The notes beneath the pieces are model-generated. The model was not told where the DNA came from. It saw only the letters and a program-made list of their open reading frames with translations, and did not search any database. DNA of 44,192 nt from an uncultured Saprospiraceae bacterium (GTDB taxonomy: Bacteria; Bacteroidota; Bacteroidia; Chitinophagales; Saprospiraceae). Location of the stretch: assembly GCA_937981555.1 (NCBI GenBank), contig CALJOK010000034.1, positions 1 through 44,192 of the forward strand, read 5' to 3'. Both the position numbers and the translations under genes were made by a program. Of this stretch, positions 34,444-43,188 are shown in pieces (the stretch's first letter is position 1; the number at the start of each line of letters is the position of its first letter).

Positions 34444-35088
34444 TTAATTGGAAAGAATTGAGCTATCTCTTTTCGTTACATCTTCAAAAAGTTTTTTCTG
34501 AACTTTTGCTTCCCAACCAAATCCTTTAGCCATAAATTGAATCACTCTTAAAACTTCATTTCCTTGCTCCTCTGCTCGATCCAATAATTTTTCTTCGATT
34601 GCTTTTTGTTTTAAAACTGCCTTCGCACTTTTATTTAATTGAGTAAAATCTTTGGGCGTAAATTCATTGAAAAAACTCTCATCTAAACTTCGATATTTGA
34701 CATCATGTTCAATCGAAATAATTTCTGGATTTGGTAAATCTCTGATGTATAAAACTTTATTAATGGAATCTACATCAATCGTTATCTTTTCCAAATCATA
34801 ACCCACTAATACTTTTCCAACTACTTCAATGCTTGCTTTTTTTGAAAAAGTAAAATTGGTCGGAAGTGGCAAATAAACAGTAACATTCCGATTACTTTTT
34901 TCATCATAAATTTCTTGCAATTCAGCTTCGACCGTTACCAGTTTACAAACGTCTTTGATGTTTTGAATCAAAACCGTTGCATCTGTTTCTGTGGTGATTT
35001 CTGGTTCTTGATAATATAATCGAGCGACCCAAACACCAAAAAGGAAAATGCCTAACAATACAATTACATTTATTAATTTCTTGCCCAT
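34444..35088 (-). CDS. DUF4230 domain protein, membrane-anchored
   Basis: A 214-residue protein with one N-terminal transmembrane segment (LINVIVLLGIFLFGVWVARL) and a DUF4230 domain (IQNIKDVCKLVTVEAELQEI, VGKVLVGYDLEKITID, LPNPEIISIEHDV). The function of DUF4230 is not known. The domain should face the periplasm. The ATG at 35088 is preferred over an upstream start at 35118, because the upstream part lies inside the terminator hairpin at 35117-35157. Confidence 0.88.
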   Translation of the reverse strand: MGKKLINVIVLLGIFLFGVWVARLYYQEPEITTETDATVLIQNIKDVCKLVTVEAELQEIYDEKSNRNVTVYLPLPTNFTFSKKASIEVVGKVLVGYDLEKITIDVDSINKVLYIRDLPNPEIISIEHDVKYRSLDESFFNEFTPKDFTQLNKSAKAVLKQKAIEEKLLDRAEEQGNEVLRVIQFMAKGFGWEAKVQKKLFEDVTKRDSSILSN

Positions 35089-35115
35089 CAGTTTTATTTT
35101 TTTATAAATGTTAAA

Positions 35116-35157
35116 CAAAAAGCTGCAAGAAACCTATTTTATTCCTTGCAGCTTTTT
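35116..35157 (-). terminator. terminator of the DUF3108 gene
   Basis: AAAAAGCTGCAAG (35117-35129) pairs perfectly with CTTGCAGCTTTTT (35145-35157) over a 15-nt loop. The minus-strand T run comes from the A run at 35117-35121. Confidence 0.9.
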
Positions 35158-35215
35158 CATTTTTCGACGAACTCATTTTTGTTTTAACGACTTAGAAAGT
35201 CGTTTTACGAAAAAA

Positions 35216-36091
35216 TTAATTCTTGGCAGTCATCTCATATTTCAATCCTTTATAACTTTTTAAAACTGCTTTTACTGAACCGACACTCACCGGTGATTCA
35301 ATCAAGAGTGGAATTCTATTTTTATCATCAGATACATAAACCATCATTTCTTCCCCTTCTTTAAATACTCTTCCTGAGAGAACTTGAGGACTAAACTTGA
35401 TCGTGTTAAAACGACCTTTTCCTTTCACCTTTTTGCGACTTTGCTTGCCTTTATATTTTACATTAAGAGGCCAAATTTCTTTGTCCATAAAAATCTTGAC
35501 AGGGAATTCTTGGCCTTCATTATAACTTTCAAAATCAATATTTCGAGAATAGTAAATTACGGAAAGCATATCATGCATGCATTCTCCTACATTGTAATCT
35601 TTCTTAGTTGCTACTTCGCGTGTCTTGCCTCTTAAGCTACTTGCTTTTTTATTTTCTTGGTCAAAAGTAATTTCATCGTATAGTTTATATTTTCCTTCAC
35701 TAACATCTCGAATCGAAGTTTTTGGCAACAAAGAATTCTTATCAATATAAGTATCATAGTAATCTCTCACTTTGAAAAACCATTCATAAGATTTGTAAGT
35801 TCGGCCTGCTACAGCTACATGGTATTGACCGCCCATATCATTCACTTTGAAAGTGACTTCGCCAGCTGCTAACCACATTACTCCCCAGTTATAATATAAT
35901 TTATAAGTGATTTCTTCGCCTCCTTGAAAGGTCTTGTTTTCCATGAAACAAGGTTCAATAACTTCTGCCTCAGCTTCAATAAGAGGCAAGTTATGTGAAG
36001 TAGAATCTGTTTCAGTTGGTGGAGTAGTAAACGCCATCATGCTGAAAATCAGAAAACTATATATTGTTTTTTTCATCATTGATTTTTTCAT
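35216..36091 (-). CDS. DUF3108 domain protein, exported
   Basis: A 291-residue protein with a signal peptide (KKTIYSFLIFSMMAFTTPP) and a DUF3108 beta-rich domain: GEEITYKLYYNWGVMWLAAG, KSYEWFFKVRDYYDTYIDK, DMLSVIYYSRNIDF and SDDKNRIPLLIESPVSVGS. Members are periplasmic and probably bind lipids or act in the envelope, but the function is unproven. The gene overlaps the 3' end of the upstream membrane-protein gene by 35 bp (20 bp if Met6 is the start), implying coupled translation. Confidence 0.88.
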   Translation of the reverse strand: MKKSMMKKTIYSFLIFSMMAFTTPPTETDSTSHNLPLIEAEAEVIEPCFMENKTFQGGEEITYKLYYNWGVMWLAAGEVTFKVNDMGGQYHVAVAGRTYKSYEWFFKVRDYYDTYIDKNSLLPKTSIRDVSEGKYKLYDEITFDQENKKASSLRGKTREVATKKDYNVGECMHDMLSVIYYSRNIDFESYNEGQEFPVKIFMDKEIWPLNVKYKGKQSRKKVKGKGRFNTIKFSPQVLSGRVFKEGEEMMVYVSDDKNRIPLLIESPVSVGSVKAVLKSYKGLKYEMTAKN

Positions 36092-37073
36092 ATCCTAAAG
36101 ATTGAAGTACGTTAATTCTAACGATAAAGATCGTACCAATTAACGCTGGAATAATTAAATTTAGTACCCAAAGGGTAAAAGTGCTCGCTAGAATTCCGAT
36201 TTCATTGTCGCTTGAAAAACCCCAAATTTCGAGTGCGATTTGTCCTCTTGCAAATAGATCCCAAATTGGAGGAAGAGGAATACTTGTTTGCAATAAATAA
36301 ATGGTGGTGATACCTGCAAGACCTTTAGTTATTGAGACGTCGATTCCAAAGAATTGTAACATGAAGAAATATTGTAAAGTGTAAGTTGAGTATCTCAAAA
36401 GGGAATACATTAATGCGGAGGATAAAATTGAAGAAGAGTAATTTCTCAAAACATTTACATGCTTAACAAATCGTCTTAGTTTGTGCGCGTATGGAATCCG
36501 TTTGACAAGTGGGATCACTAAATCAATATTGTAAAAACAAAATAACATCAAACAAGTAAACAGAATTCCAACAAAAAAAATACTTAACCAAATCCATTGA
36601 TCGATCTCCAAAAACAAATAAATAAAAAATAGCAAACCAAGAATTCCACAACTCAACAAAACTAATAATTGACTAAAACTTCCAACGAGTGTTGCAATGA
36701 CTGCCTTCCAATTATTTTCAGGTTTGACTAATAAAATCCGCCCGCCATATTCTCCAATCCGATTAGGTGTAAAAAGGGAAAAAGTGATGCCAGATAAAAT
36801 TGCTTGATACGATTTTCCAAAAGATAATTTTTCAAAATCCTTGATGAGTACTTGCCATTTTAAAGTTTCAAAAGCCCAGTTGACTGGAATTAAGATGATC
36901 GTAATGATGAGCCAATGGATATTACCAACGGTAAGATTTTGAAGAAAATTTTCCCAAATCTTATCTGCATTTTCTTTTGCAAATACTTGATGATAAATTA
37001 CATAACTCAGCAAAAAGACGATAACGACTTTTATAAAAATGTTGAAAGAATTTTTGCGAGTATTTTTTTTCAA
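36057..37073 (-). CDS. lysylphosphatidylglycerol synthase TM-region-like (UPF0104) membrane protein
   Basis: A 338-residue protein with about 8 transmembrane helices. LIPVNWAFETLKWQVLIKDF and TPNRIGEYGGRILLVKPENN, with SFSQLLVLLSCGILGLLFF, match the flippase-like half of MprF/UPF0104 proteins. Such proteins are thought to move lipids across the membrane; no aminoacyl-transferase domain is present, so this is not a complete MprF. It overlaps the DUF3108 gene and follows the lipoprotein gene by about 50 nt, so the three may form one transcript. Confidence 0.88.
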   Translation of the reverse strand: MKKNTRKNSFNIFIKVVIVFLLSYVIYHQVFAKENADKIWENFLQNLTVGNIHWLIITIILIPVNWAFETLKWQVLIKDFEKLSFGKSYQAILSGITFSLFTPNRIGEYGGRILLVKPENNWKAVIATLVGSFSQLLVLLSCGILGLLFFIYLFLEIDQWIWLSIFFVGILFTCLMLFCFYNIDLVIPLVKRIPYAHKLRRFVKHVNVLRNYSSSILSSALMYSLLRYSTYTLQYFFMLQFFGIDVSITKGLAGITTIYLLQTSIPLPPIWDLFARGQIALEIWGFSSDNEIGILASTFTLWVLNLIIPALIGTIFIVRINVLQSLGYEKINDEKNNI

Positions 37074-37124
37074 ATGAAAAATTTAAGAAAAAATGGTTTT
37101 TGAATGGAAAATATAACAATGTAT

Positions 37125-37826
37125 TTACGGAGTAATTAAAATGTCTTTTTCAAGAGTATAATATTCCGTTTCAGTTAGAATTACCAAGTTTGGTTTTTGC
37201 TCAGCTTTCGATTGTTTTCGAACTAAATAAATTTTAGCAGAACCTAATTCAAGTTGACTTAAATGTTTACTCGCAATATCAATTTTTGATGCATTCGTTT
37301 TTCCTTTTAATTCAAAACTTCTCGATTTGTTTTTTGCATCTTGAATTAAAAAAACAAGTGCTTCATTACCGTTGAGGGGAGATCCCTCCCAAGTTAAAGT
37401 AGCCCCATTGGTTTTGCTCACCTCACCTTCAAATGAGAAATTTAAAATTGGATTCACCTGAACAATGTGATCAATTTTTTCCTTCAAAGGATCTTTAAAT
37501 TGAAACCTATAAGTCGCAGAAAATGGCCCATCATAAAGAGCTTGGTATCTAGTTCCTATTTTAGGAATCGTTCGTTCCACCATATTTCCATTATGAAAAA
37601 ACACCCCCTTTTCGATTTTGAGTGATTGAGCTTGTTGTTGCGTCATTCCATTTTGGAAAGCAGCAGTAGCTTCTGTTTGATTTTCTTTTTGCAAAAAACG
37701 AACATAAAAATTCGCAAAAGTGGATGGTTTGGACTTATCAGATTTCTCTTGTTTAGGAGAATCTGTCTGACAGGAAATCAAAAAAGTGGATATCCCCAAA
37801 AGTAGAATGAATGGTATTTTTTTCAT
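37125..37826 (-). CDS. hypothetical lipoprotein
   Basis: A 233-residue lipoprotein: the lipobox FLISC places the modified Cys at residue 19. The linker is Lys/Ser/Glu-rich. The mature domain (RFQFKDPLKEKIDHIVQVNP, NFSFEGEVSKTNGATLTWEG, KTNASKIDIASKHLSQLEL) looks beta-rich; the GATLTWEGSPLNGNEALVFL stretch is reminiscent of fibronectin-type or immunoglobulin-like folds. No family recognised. It may be the first gene of a unit continuing into the UPF0104 and DUF3108 genes. Confidence 0.8.
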   Translation of the reverse strand: MKKIPFILLLGISTFLISCQTDSPKQEKSDKSKPSTFANFYVRFLQKENQTEATAAFQNGMTQQQAQSLKIEKGVFFHNGNMVERTIPKIGTRYQALYDGPFSATYRFQFKDPLKEKIDHIVQVNPILNFSFEGEVSKTNGATLTWEGSPLNGNEALVFLIQDAKNKSRSFELKGKTNASKIDIASKHLSQLELGSAKIYLVRKQSKAEQKPNLVILTETEYYTLEKDILITP

Positions 37827-37854
37827 GGTAAAAATTCAAGGTTAATAGGAAGGT

Positions 37855-37862
37855 CAAAGATA
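37855..37862 (-). promoter_or_regulatory. -7 box before the lipoprotein gene
   Basis: TATCTTTG on the minus strand, an exact TAnnTTTG match, 29 nt before the ATG at 37826. The -33 region (GTTTAG about 20 nt upstream) is only a partial match. Confidence 0.5.
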
Positions 37863-37956
37863 ATTTTACTTTGATGAAAACTAAACAGTATTATCTTTTT
37901 TAGGAATGTGAATTGACAAACAACAACAATAAATAATTGGGCCTAAAAATCATTTT

Positions 37957-37984
37957 TTGAAATATAATATTCTTGTTACCTTTG
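37957..37984 (+). promoter_or_regulatory. promoter of the 2-hydroxyacid dehydrogenase gene
   Basis: TTG (37957-37959) and TACCTTTG (37977-37984), 17-nt spacer. The -7 box is identical to that at 20858. The leader would be about 25 nt. Confidence 0.6.
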
Positions 37985-38015
37985 AGCGCAAATTTTTTAT
38001 TGACCAAAAAACTTA

Positions 38016-38954
38016 ATGAGGAAAGTACTAGTTACGGATGGTGTACATCCACTTTTATTGGAAGGATTAGAAGCATTGGGTTTTCAATGCGATTATCATC
38101 CTAAAATTGGATTGGAGCAAGTGCGAGGAATGGTGGCTGATTACGAAGGTATCATCATCAATAGTAAAGTTTTAATGGATAAAGCGATGTTGGATGAAGG
38201 CAAAAAGCTTGAATTTGTAGGCAGATTAGGATCGGGGATGGAGATTATTGATTTAGGATATGCTGCGCAAAAAGGAATTGCCATCCATGGAGCACCAGAG
38301 GGAAATTGCAATGCAGTAGCTGAACATGCTTTAGGAATGTTGCTCGCTTTGGCTAATAATTTTCTTCAAGCAGATCGCGAAGTCAGGCAAAAAAATTGGA
38401 AAAGAGAAAAAAATCGAGGTTTTGAGATCATGGGACGCACAGTTGGAGTTATTGGTTTCGGGCATACCGGAAGCCAGTTTGCCCAAAAAATGAGCGGAAT
38501 GGGCGTAGAGATTTTAGCATACGACAAGTACAAAACGGACTATACCAATAATTTTGAACAGGTACGAGAAACAACTTTGGAGGACATTCTAGCCAATGCA
38601 GATATCATTAGTTTGCATTTACCCTTCACACCTGAGACCAAGCATTTGGTAAATTCTGATTTTTTAAAAAAGTGTAAAGACGGAGTCATATTCATTAATA
38701 CCTCGCGAGGCAATGTGGCCAAAACGAAAGATTTAATCGTTGGGTTAAGATCTGGTAAGGTGGGCGGAGCGTGTTTAGATGTTTTTGAAAATGAAAAAAC
38801 AGCTACTTTTTCCCAAGAAGAACATACGATGTACGATGAGTTATACGAATTTGAAAATGTAATCTTGACTCCTCATGTGGCGGGTTGGACAAAGGAATCT
38901 TTGCAAAGACTTGCTGAGGTGCTTTTGAGAAAGATAACTGAGGGGTTGAAATAG
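38016..38954 (+). CDS. D-2-hydroxyacid dehydrogenase (phosphoglycerate dehydrogenase-like)
   Basis: A 312-residue NAD-dependent oxidoreductase of the D-isomer-specific 2-hydroxyacid family. GRLGSGMEIIDLGYAAQKGI and NCNAVAEHALGMLLAL belong to the catalytic domain, GVIGFGHTGSQFAQKM is the nucleotide-binding loop, INTSRGN holds the catalytic Arg, LDVFENEK the Glu and LTPHVAGWT the His. It lacks the ACT regulatory domain of full-length SerA. The closest pattern is phosphoglycerate dehydrogenase (serine synthesis), but other 2-hydroxyacids are possible. Confidence 0.88.
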   Translation: MRKVLVTDGVHPLLLEGLEALGFQCDYHPKIGLEQVRGMVADYEGIIINSKVLMDKAMLDEGKKLEFVGRLGSGMEIIDLGYAAQKGIAIHGAPEGNCNAVAEHALGMLLALANNFLQADREVRQKNWKREKNRGFEIMGRTVGVIGFGHTGSQFAQKMSGMGVEILAYDKYKTDYTNNFEQVRETTLEDILANADIISLHLPFTPETKHLVNSDFLKKCKDGVIFINTSRGNVAKTKDLIVGLRSGKVGGACLDVFENEKTATFSQEEHTMYDELYEFENVILTPHVAGWTKESLQRLAEVLLRKITEGLK

Positions 38955-39450
38955 AAATATTCGCCATAAATATTTTGGATTAGGCGGTAACTTCAAGTTA
39001 CCTCCTAATTTGTATTAGGAAAAAAATTAGGAGATGACTCGAAGTCATCGCCTAATAGCGGAAACCTAGAAACCTGACTTATAAAACAAGTCTGGTGATG
39101 GAAGAAAGAGAAAAGGAAGTAGATTACATTAAAAGGGAGCAAACGCCCTAAAACTGGCGCTTTTTAAAGAAATAAAAAACATAGAAAAAGAAAATCATAC
39201 TTTAAGCTAAATAGAAAAAAAATATATTTTCAAAAGAATATATTTGAAACTACTGCATCGCTTTCAAGTAGAAAGCTGACTTTTAATAGATTCTTTATGT
39301 CATTCCGTTGACATGGGATTTCTATTTTTTTCAGAAATGAGACGTAATTTATTAACATTGTGGATTAATGTAGGAATGGGTACTTCTATTTTTCCATTAA
39401 GCACGAAAAGCCAATTTTTTTCGCCAATAACATTTTAAAAAGAATTACTT
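38955..39450. other. 496-nt gap before the TonB receptor gene
   Basis: It holds the paired-REP element, a weak stem with a T tail (CGCC/GGCG at 39144-39159, possibly a terminator for the dehydrogenase gene), and two stems in the likely leader of the receptor gene: GCTTTC/GAAAGC (39260-39276) and ATGTCA/TGACAT (39297-39314). No convincing promoter or gene was found. Confidence 0.55.
38979..39056. repeat. paired-REP (BIME-like) element
   Basis: Two 31-bp palindromic units, 38979-39009 and 39026-39056, lie in inverted orientation 16 bp apart. Each runs ATTAGG...CCTAAT with an inner stem: GGTAACTT/AAGTTACC in the first and GATGACT/AGTCATC in the second. The reverse complement of the second matches the first at most positions. 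The outermost ATTAGGCG/CGCCTAAT also pair. Confidence 0.88.
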
Positions 39451-42400
39451 ATGGTACGAAATTTTTTACTTACACTTTCATTACTATTCGTAGTTTCGAT
39501 CACCTTCGCACAAACCCAGTTATCAGGTAAAATTACCGATGAGTCAACTGGAGAGGAAATGATTGGAGCTAATATCTTAATTTCAAAGAATGGTAATTTT
39601 ATTCAAGGAGAAACCACAGATATTGATGGAAACTTTAGTGTTAGAGTTGATCCTGGTACATATGATATTGAGGTGTCTTATACAGGATACCCTACTCAAA
39701 AAATCACAGGGGTAGTTGCTAGTGCAGGTCAGAACACTAAAGTTGATGTTCAGATTTCAGTTGGATCAGGAACTATAATGGATGAAATTGTGGTAACTGG
39801 TTACAAAGTTCCCCTTATCAAGCAAGATGAAACTTCGACAGGAGGAACAGTAACAAGTGAACAAATCCGGAATTTACCTACTAGAAACATTAACTCTGTA
39901 GCCGCTGCTACGGCAGGAGCAAGTACCTCTGATGAAGGGGAAGCTGTTCAAATAAAAGGATCTCGTTCGAATGCAACGGATTACTATATTGATGGTATTC
40001 GAGTAAGTGGAAACTTACTTCCAGAATCTGAGATTGAGCAAATGCAAGTAATCACAGGTGGTATTGGAGCAAAATATGGAGATGTTACAGGTGGTATTAT
40101 TTCTATTACAACTAAAGGTCCTTCTGCAAAATTCTCAGGGGGAGTTGAAGCGGAGACATCTCAATATTTAGATGCTTTCGGTCATAGCTTAGTTGGAGCA
40201 AATTTGAGTGGACCGATTTTGAAAAAGAAAAATGCAGATGGATCATCTAGTTCTATTTTAGGTTTTCGTTTTTCAGGAAGATATACTCATCGAGAAGATA
40301 ATAGCCCAACTGCAACAGGTGTATATACTGTAAAACCTGAAGTATTGGCTAGACTTCAAGCTAATCCAATCGCAGATAGATTCGGAACACCGTCAGGTCA
40401 AGGAGTAGCAGCAAACGAGGTTGAATTATTGAAAACTCGTCCTAATGAATCTTTAGAGCAGTTTAATGGAACACTTAAATTAGATGCAAGAATAAGTGAT
40501 GCAATTGATATATCATTTACTGGAACTTATTTTACTGGAAATGATTATTGGACTCCAAATAGAGCAGGAACTACATTTAACACTCAAAATAATCCAAACG
40601 ATAGTTACAATAGATATAGAGGTAACTTGAGATTTAGACATCGACTTGGAGGTTCTGGAGGGGATGCAGCAAAAAGTTCAATTGTATCTAATTTCGAATA
40701 TATTATTCAAGGTGGATATGAGTATAATGATTTCTTGAGACAAGATTCAAGACATGAAGATCGATTATTCAACTATGGGTATATCGGTAGTGTCGAAAAG
40801 GAAACTGTGCCAACAATTGATTTTGCATTTGACGGATCGGGATTAACTTTAACTCATGGTGGATTTAGTGAAAATACCTTAGGCTATACATTAAATAGAG
40901 ATATCAATCCTATTTTGGCTAATTACAATAATGGAATTACAGATTTCCAAACAGAAGATGATTTGTTCGCACAAAATGGACAAATATTTTCTAATTCAAG
41001 TGAAATATTTTCATTCCATACCAATGTAGGAACTGTATATAATAGATATCAAAAAAGTCAAGGAAGTTTGATTACTGCGAATGTATCAAGTTCATTTGAT
41101 TTACACCCTGGAGGAACTGACAAAGGTCGTCACTCTATTGAGATCGGATTATTATATGAGCAAAGAGAGCAAAGAGCTTATACTGTTGCTCCTAATGCTT
41201 TGTGGGTCGTAGCTGACTTTAATGATAATAGACACATTGTTGGTGTAGATACTAATGTTGTTGTTGGAACTCAAATTGAGGATACTCCTTTTGGACCAGT
41301 AGAAGTAGATATATACCAGACATTATTACAAAATGATGATGGATCATTATTCTACCGATCATTAAGAGATATTACAGGAAATTCACTTAACGAATTTGTA
41401 AATGTAGATGCTATCTCTCCAGATCAACTTTCTATAGATATGTTTGCTCCTATTGAGTTAACAGATCAAGGATTAGTTTCCTTTTATGGATATGATCATA
41501 CTGGAGCAGCACTTGGAGCAGGAGTAACATTTGACGATTTTTTCAATTCAACCAAAGTAACAAAATTTGGAAATACGATTCGAGATTTTCCAGTAGCACC
41601 TTTCCGACCAAACTATACTGCAGCATATGTTCAAGATAAGTTTACCTATAAAGATATCATCTTTAGATTAGGTGTACGGGTAGATAGATATGATGCAAAT
41701 ACAAAAGTATTGAAAGATCCACTTTCATTATATGATATCAAAGATGCTAGTCAATTCTTCTCAGAAGATGCAAATGCTAATCAAGTTAGACCACTTGGCG
41801 TTGAAGATGACTACAAAGTATATGTAAGTGGACAAGATGATAATACAGTAAAAGCATTCCGTAATGGAAATGAGTGGTTCTTTGCTGATGGTAGTGCTTC
41901 TAATGGAGGTAATGTAATTTTTGGTACGGCTCCACGATATGTTCAATACAGTAATCCACTTGCCAATGGTAACTGGATTAAAGAAAATACTTATGATCCA
42001 AATGATGGATTTGAAGATTACAAACCGCAAATTAATGTAATGCCTCGTTTGGCATTTTCATTCCCAATTTCAGATGTAGCGAACTTCTTTGCTCACTATG
42101 ATATATTGGTACAACGTCCTCCAGGGAATAATATCGCAACTGCATTGAATTATTTCTACTTTGGAGATGCTGGAAGAACGCCAGAAAGTAATCCGAATTT
42201 GAAGCCAGAAAGAACAATCGATTATGAAGTTGGTTTTCAACAAAAATTGACTAATTCTTCTGCTTTAAAAGTATCTGCTTATTATAAAGAAATGAGAGAT
42301 ATGATTCAGATTAGAGACTTCTTATACTTACCATCTGATTTGAATATTACATCTTACACAGGTTTCGATAATCTTGATTTTGGAACAGTAAAAGGTTTCA

Positions 42401-43092
42401 CACTTCAATATGATTTGAGAAGAACTAAGAATGTTACATTGTTAGCAGCTTATACACTTCAATTTGCAGATGGAACAGGATCAGATTCTGAATCATCAAG
42501 AAACTTAGGAAGTAGAGGAAATATTAGAAACCTTTTCCCATTATCTTTTGATGAAAGACACCGATTCAATATTGCAATGGATTATAGATATGCATCTGGA
42601 AGAAATTACAATGGACCGATTCTTTTCGGAAAAGATATCCTAGCAAATGCGGGTGCTAACTTTCAAGTAATTGCTGTATCAGGAAGACCATATACGGCTA
42701 AATTAGTTCCTGGGCAATTTGGTGGAGACGGAACAGTAGGAGCATTAAATGGCGCAAGACTACCTTGGAATTTCACAGTTAACATGAGAGTAGATAAAAG
42801 TATTAGATTATACACTCCACAAGAAGCAGGTAAGAATCCAATTAACTTGAATGTATATGTAAGAGTTCAAAATTTGTTGGATAGAAGAAACTTATTAGGT
42901 GTTTATTCTGCTTCAGGATCGCCTACCGATGATGGATTCCTTACTTCTCCAATTGGAGAGTCTGTGTTAGATGGTGTAGCTGCAGATGGATTAGACCAAT
43001 TCTATGTTCCATCTTATACTTGGAGAATGTTGAATCCTGGATTCTTTACATTACCAAGAAGAATTTATGTAGGAGCAATTGTAGATTTTTAG
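39451..43092 (+). CDS. TonB-dependent outer-membrane receptor with carboxypeptidase-regulatory N-terminal domain
   Basis: A 1213-residue outer-membrane transporter. Residues 1-20 are a signal peptide (ending TFAQ). Residues about 22-105 form the carboxypeptidase-regulatory-like domain (LSGKITDESTGEEMIGANIL, ETTDIDGNFSVRVDPGTYDI). Residues about 110-235 are the plug (DEIVVTGYKVP, IKGSRSNATDYYIDGIRV, GGIGAKYGDVTGGIISITTK), then a 22-strand-type barrel ends in Phe (RRIYVGAIVDF). It has the Oar/RagA-like arrangement but lacks a clear SusC ALQGKxxG signature. The next gene encodes a large secreted protein 96 nt downstream, so the pair likely works together on a polymeric or peptide ligand; the ligand is unknown. 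Confidence 0.92.
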   Translation: MVRNFLLTLSLLFVVSITFAQTQLSGKITDESTGEEMIGANILISKNGNFIQGETTDIDGNFSVRVDPGTYDIEVSYTGYPTQKITGVVASAGQNTKVDVQISVGSGTIMDEIVVTGYKVPLIKQDETSTGGTVTSEQIRNLPTRNINSVAAATAGASTSDEGEAVQIKGSRSNATDYYIDGIRVSGNLLPESEIEQMQVITGGIGAKYGDVTGGIISITTKGPSAKFSGGVEAETSQYLDAFGHSLVGANLSGPILKKKNADGSSSSILGFRFSGRYTHREDNSPTATGVYTVKPEVLARLQANPIADRFGTPSGQGVAANEVELLKTRPNESLEQFNGTLKLDARISDAIDISFTGTYFTGNDYWTPNRAGTTFNTQNNPNDSYNRYRGNLRFRHRLGGSGGDAAKSSIVSNFEYIIQGGYEYNDFLRQDSRHEDRLFNYGYIGSVEKETVPTIDFAFDGSGLTLTHGGFSENTLGYTLNRDINPILANYNNGITDFQTEDDLFAQNGQIFSNSSEIFSFHTNVGTVYNRYQKSQGSLITANVSSSFDLHPGGTDKGRHSIEIGLLYEQREQRAYTVAPNALWVVADFNDNRHIVGVDTNVVVGTQIEDTPFGPVEVDIYQTLLQNDDGSLFYRSLRDITGNSLNEFVNVDAISPDQLSIDMFAPIELTDQGLVSFYGYDHTGAALGAGVTFDDFFNSTKVTKFGNTIRDFPVAPFRPNYTAAYVQDKFTYKDIIFRLGVRVDRYDANTKVLKDPLSLYDIKDASQFFSEDANANQVRPLGVEDDYKVYVSGQDDNTVKAFRNGNEWFFADGSASNGGNVIFGTAPRYVQYSNPLANGNWIKENTYDPNDGFEDYKPQINVMPRLAFSFPISDVANFFAHYDILVQRPPGNNIATALNYFYFGDAGRTPESNPNLKPERTIDYEVGFQQKLTNSSALKVSAYYKEMRDMIQIRDFLYLPSDLNITSYTGFDNLDFGTVKGFTLQYDLRRTKNVTLLAAYTLQFADGTGSDSESSRNLGSRGNIRNLFPLSFDERHRFNIAMDYRYASGRNYNGPILFGKDILANAGANFQVIAVSGRPYTAKLVPGQFGGDGTVGALNGARLPWNFTVNMRVDKSIRLYTPQEAGKNPINLNVYVRVQNLLDRRNLLGVYSASGSPTDDGFLTSPIGESVLDGVAADGLDQFYVPSYTWRMLNPGFFTLPRRIYVGAIVDF

Positions 43093-43107
43093 AAAAAACT
43101 TATAAAA

Positions 43108-43146
43108 GTTCTGTAGTCAATTAATTTTTTTAATTGACTACAGAAC
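43108..43146. terminator. perfect 17-bp intercistronic hairpin
   Basis: GTTCTGTAGTCAATTAA (43108-43124) pairs exactly with 43130-43146, loop TTTTT. It lies between the receptor gene and the secreted-protein gene. The plus-strand T run afterwards is poor (ATGATTTTAG), so it may be a partial terminator, an mRNA stabiliser or a processing site rather than a full stop. Confidence 0.65.
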
Positions 43147-43188
43147 ATGATTTTAGACAAGAAATTATAAACGTAAAAAAATATAGTC

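Noticed and set aside
35089-35118. Upstream start of the DUF4230 protein
   Set aside because: It would place the start codon in the base of the terminator hairpin of the preceding gene; the ATG at 35088 gives a clean membrane anchor.
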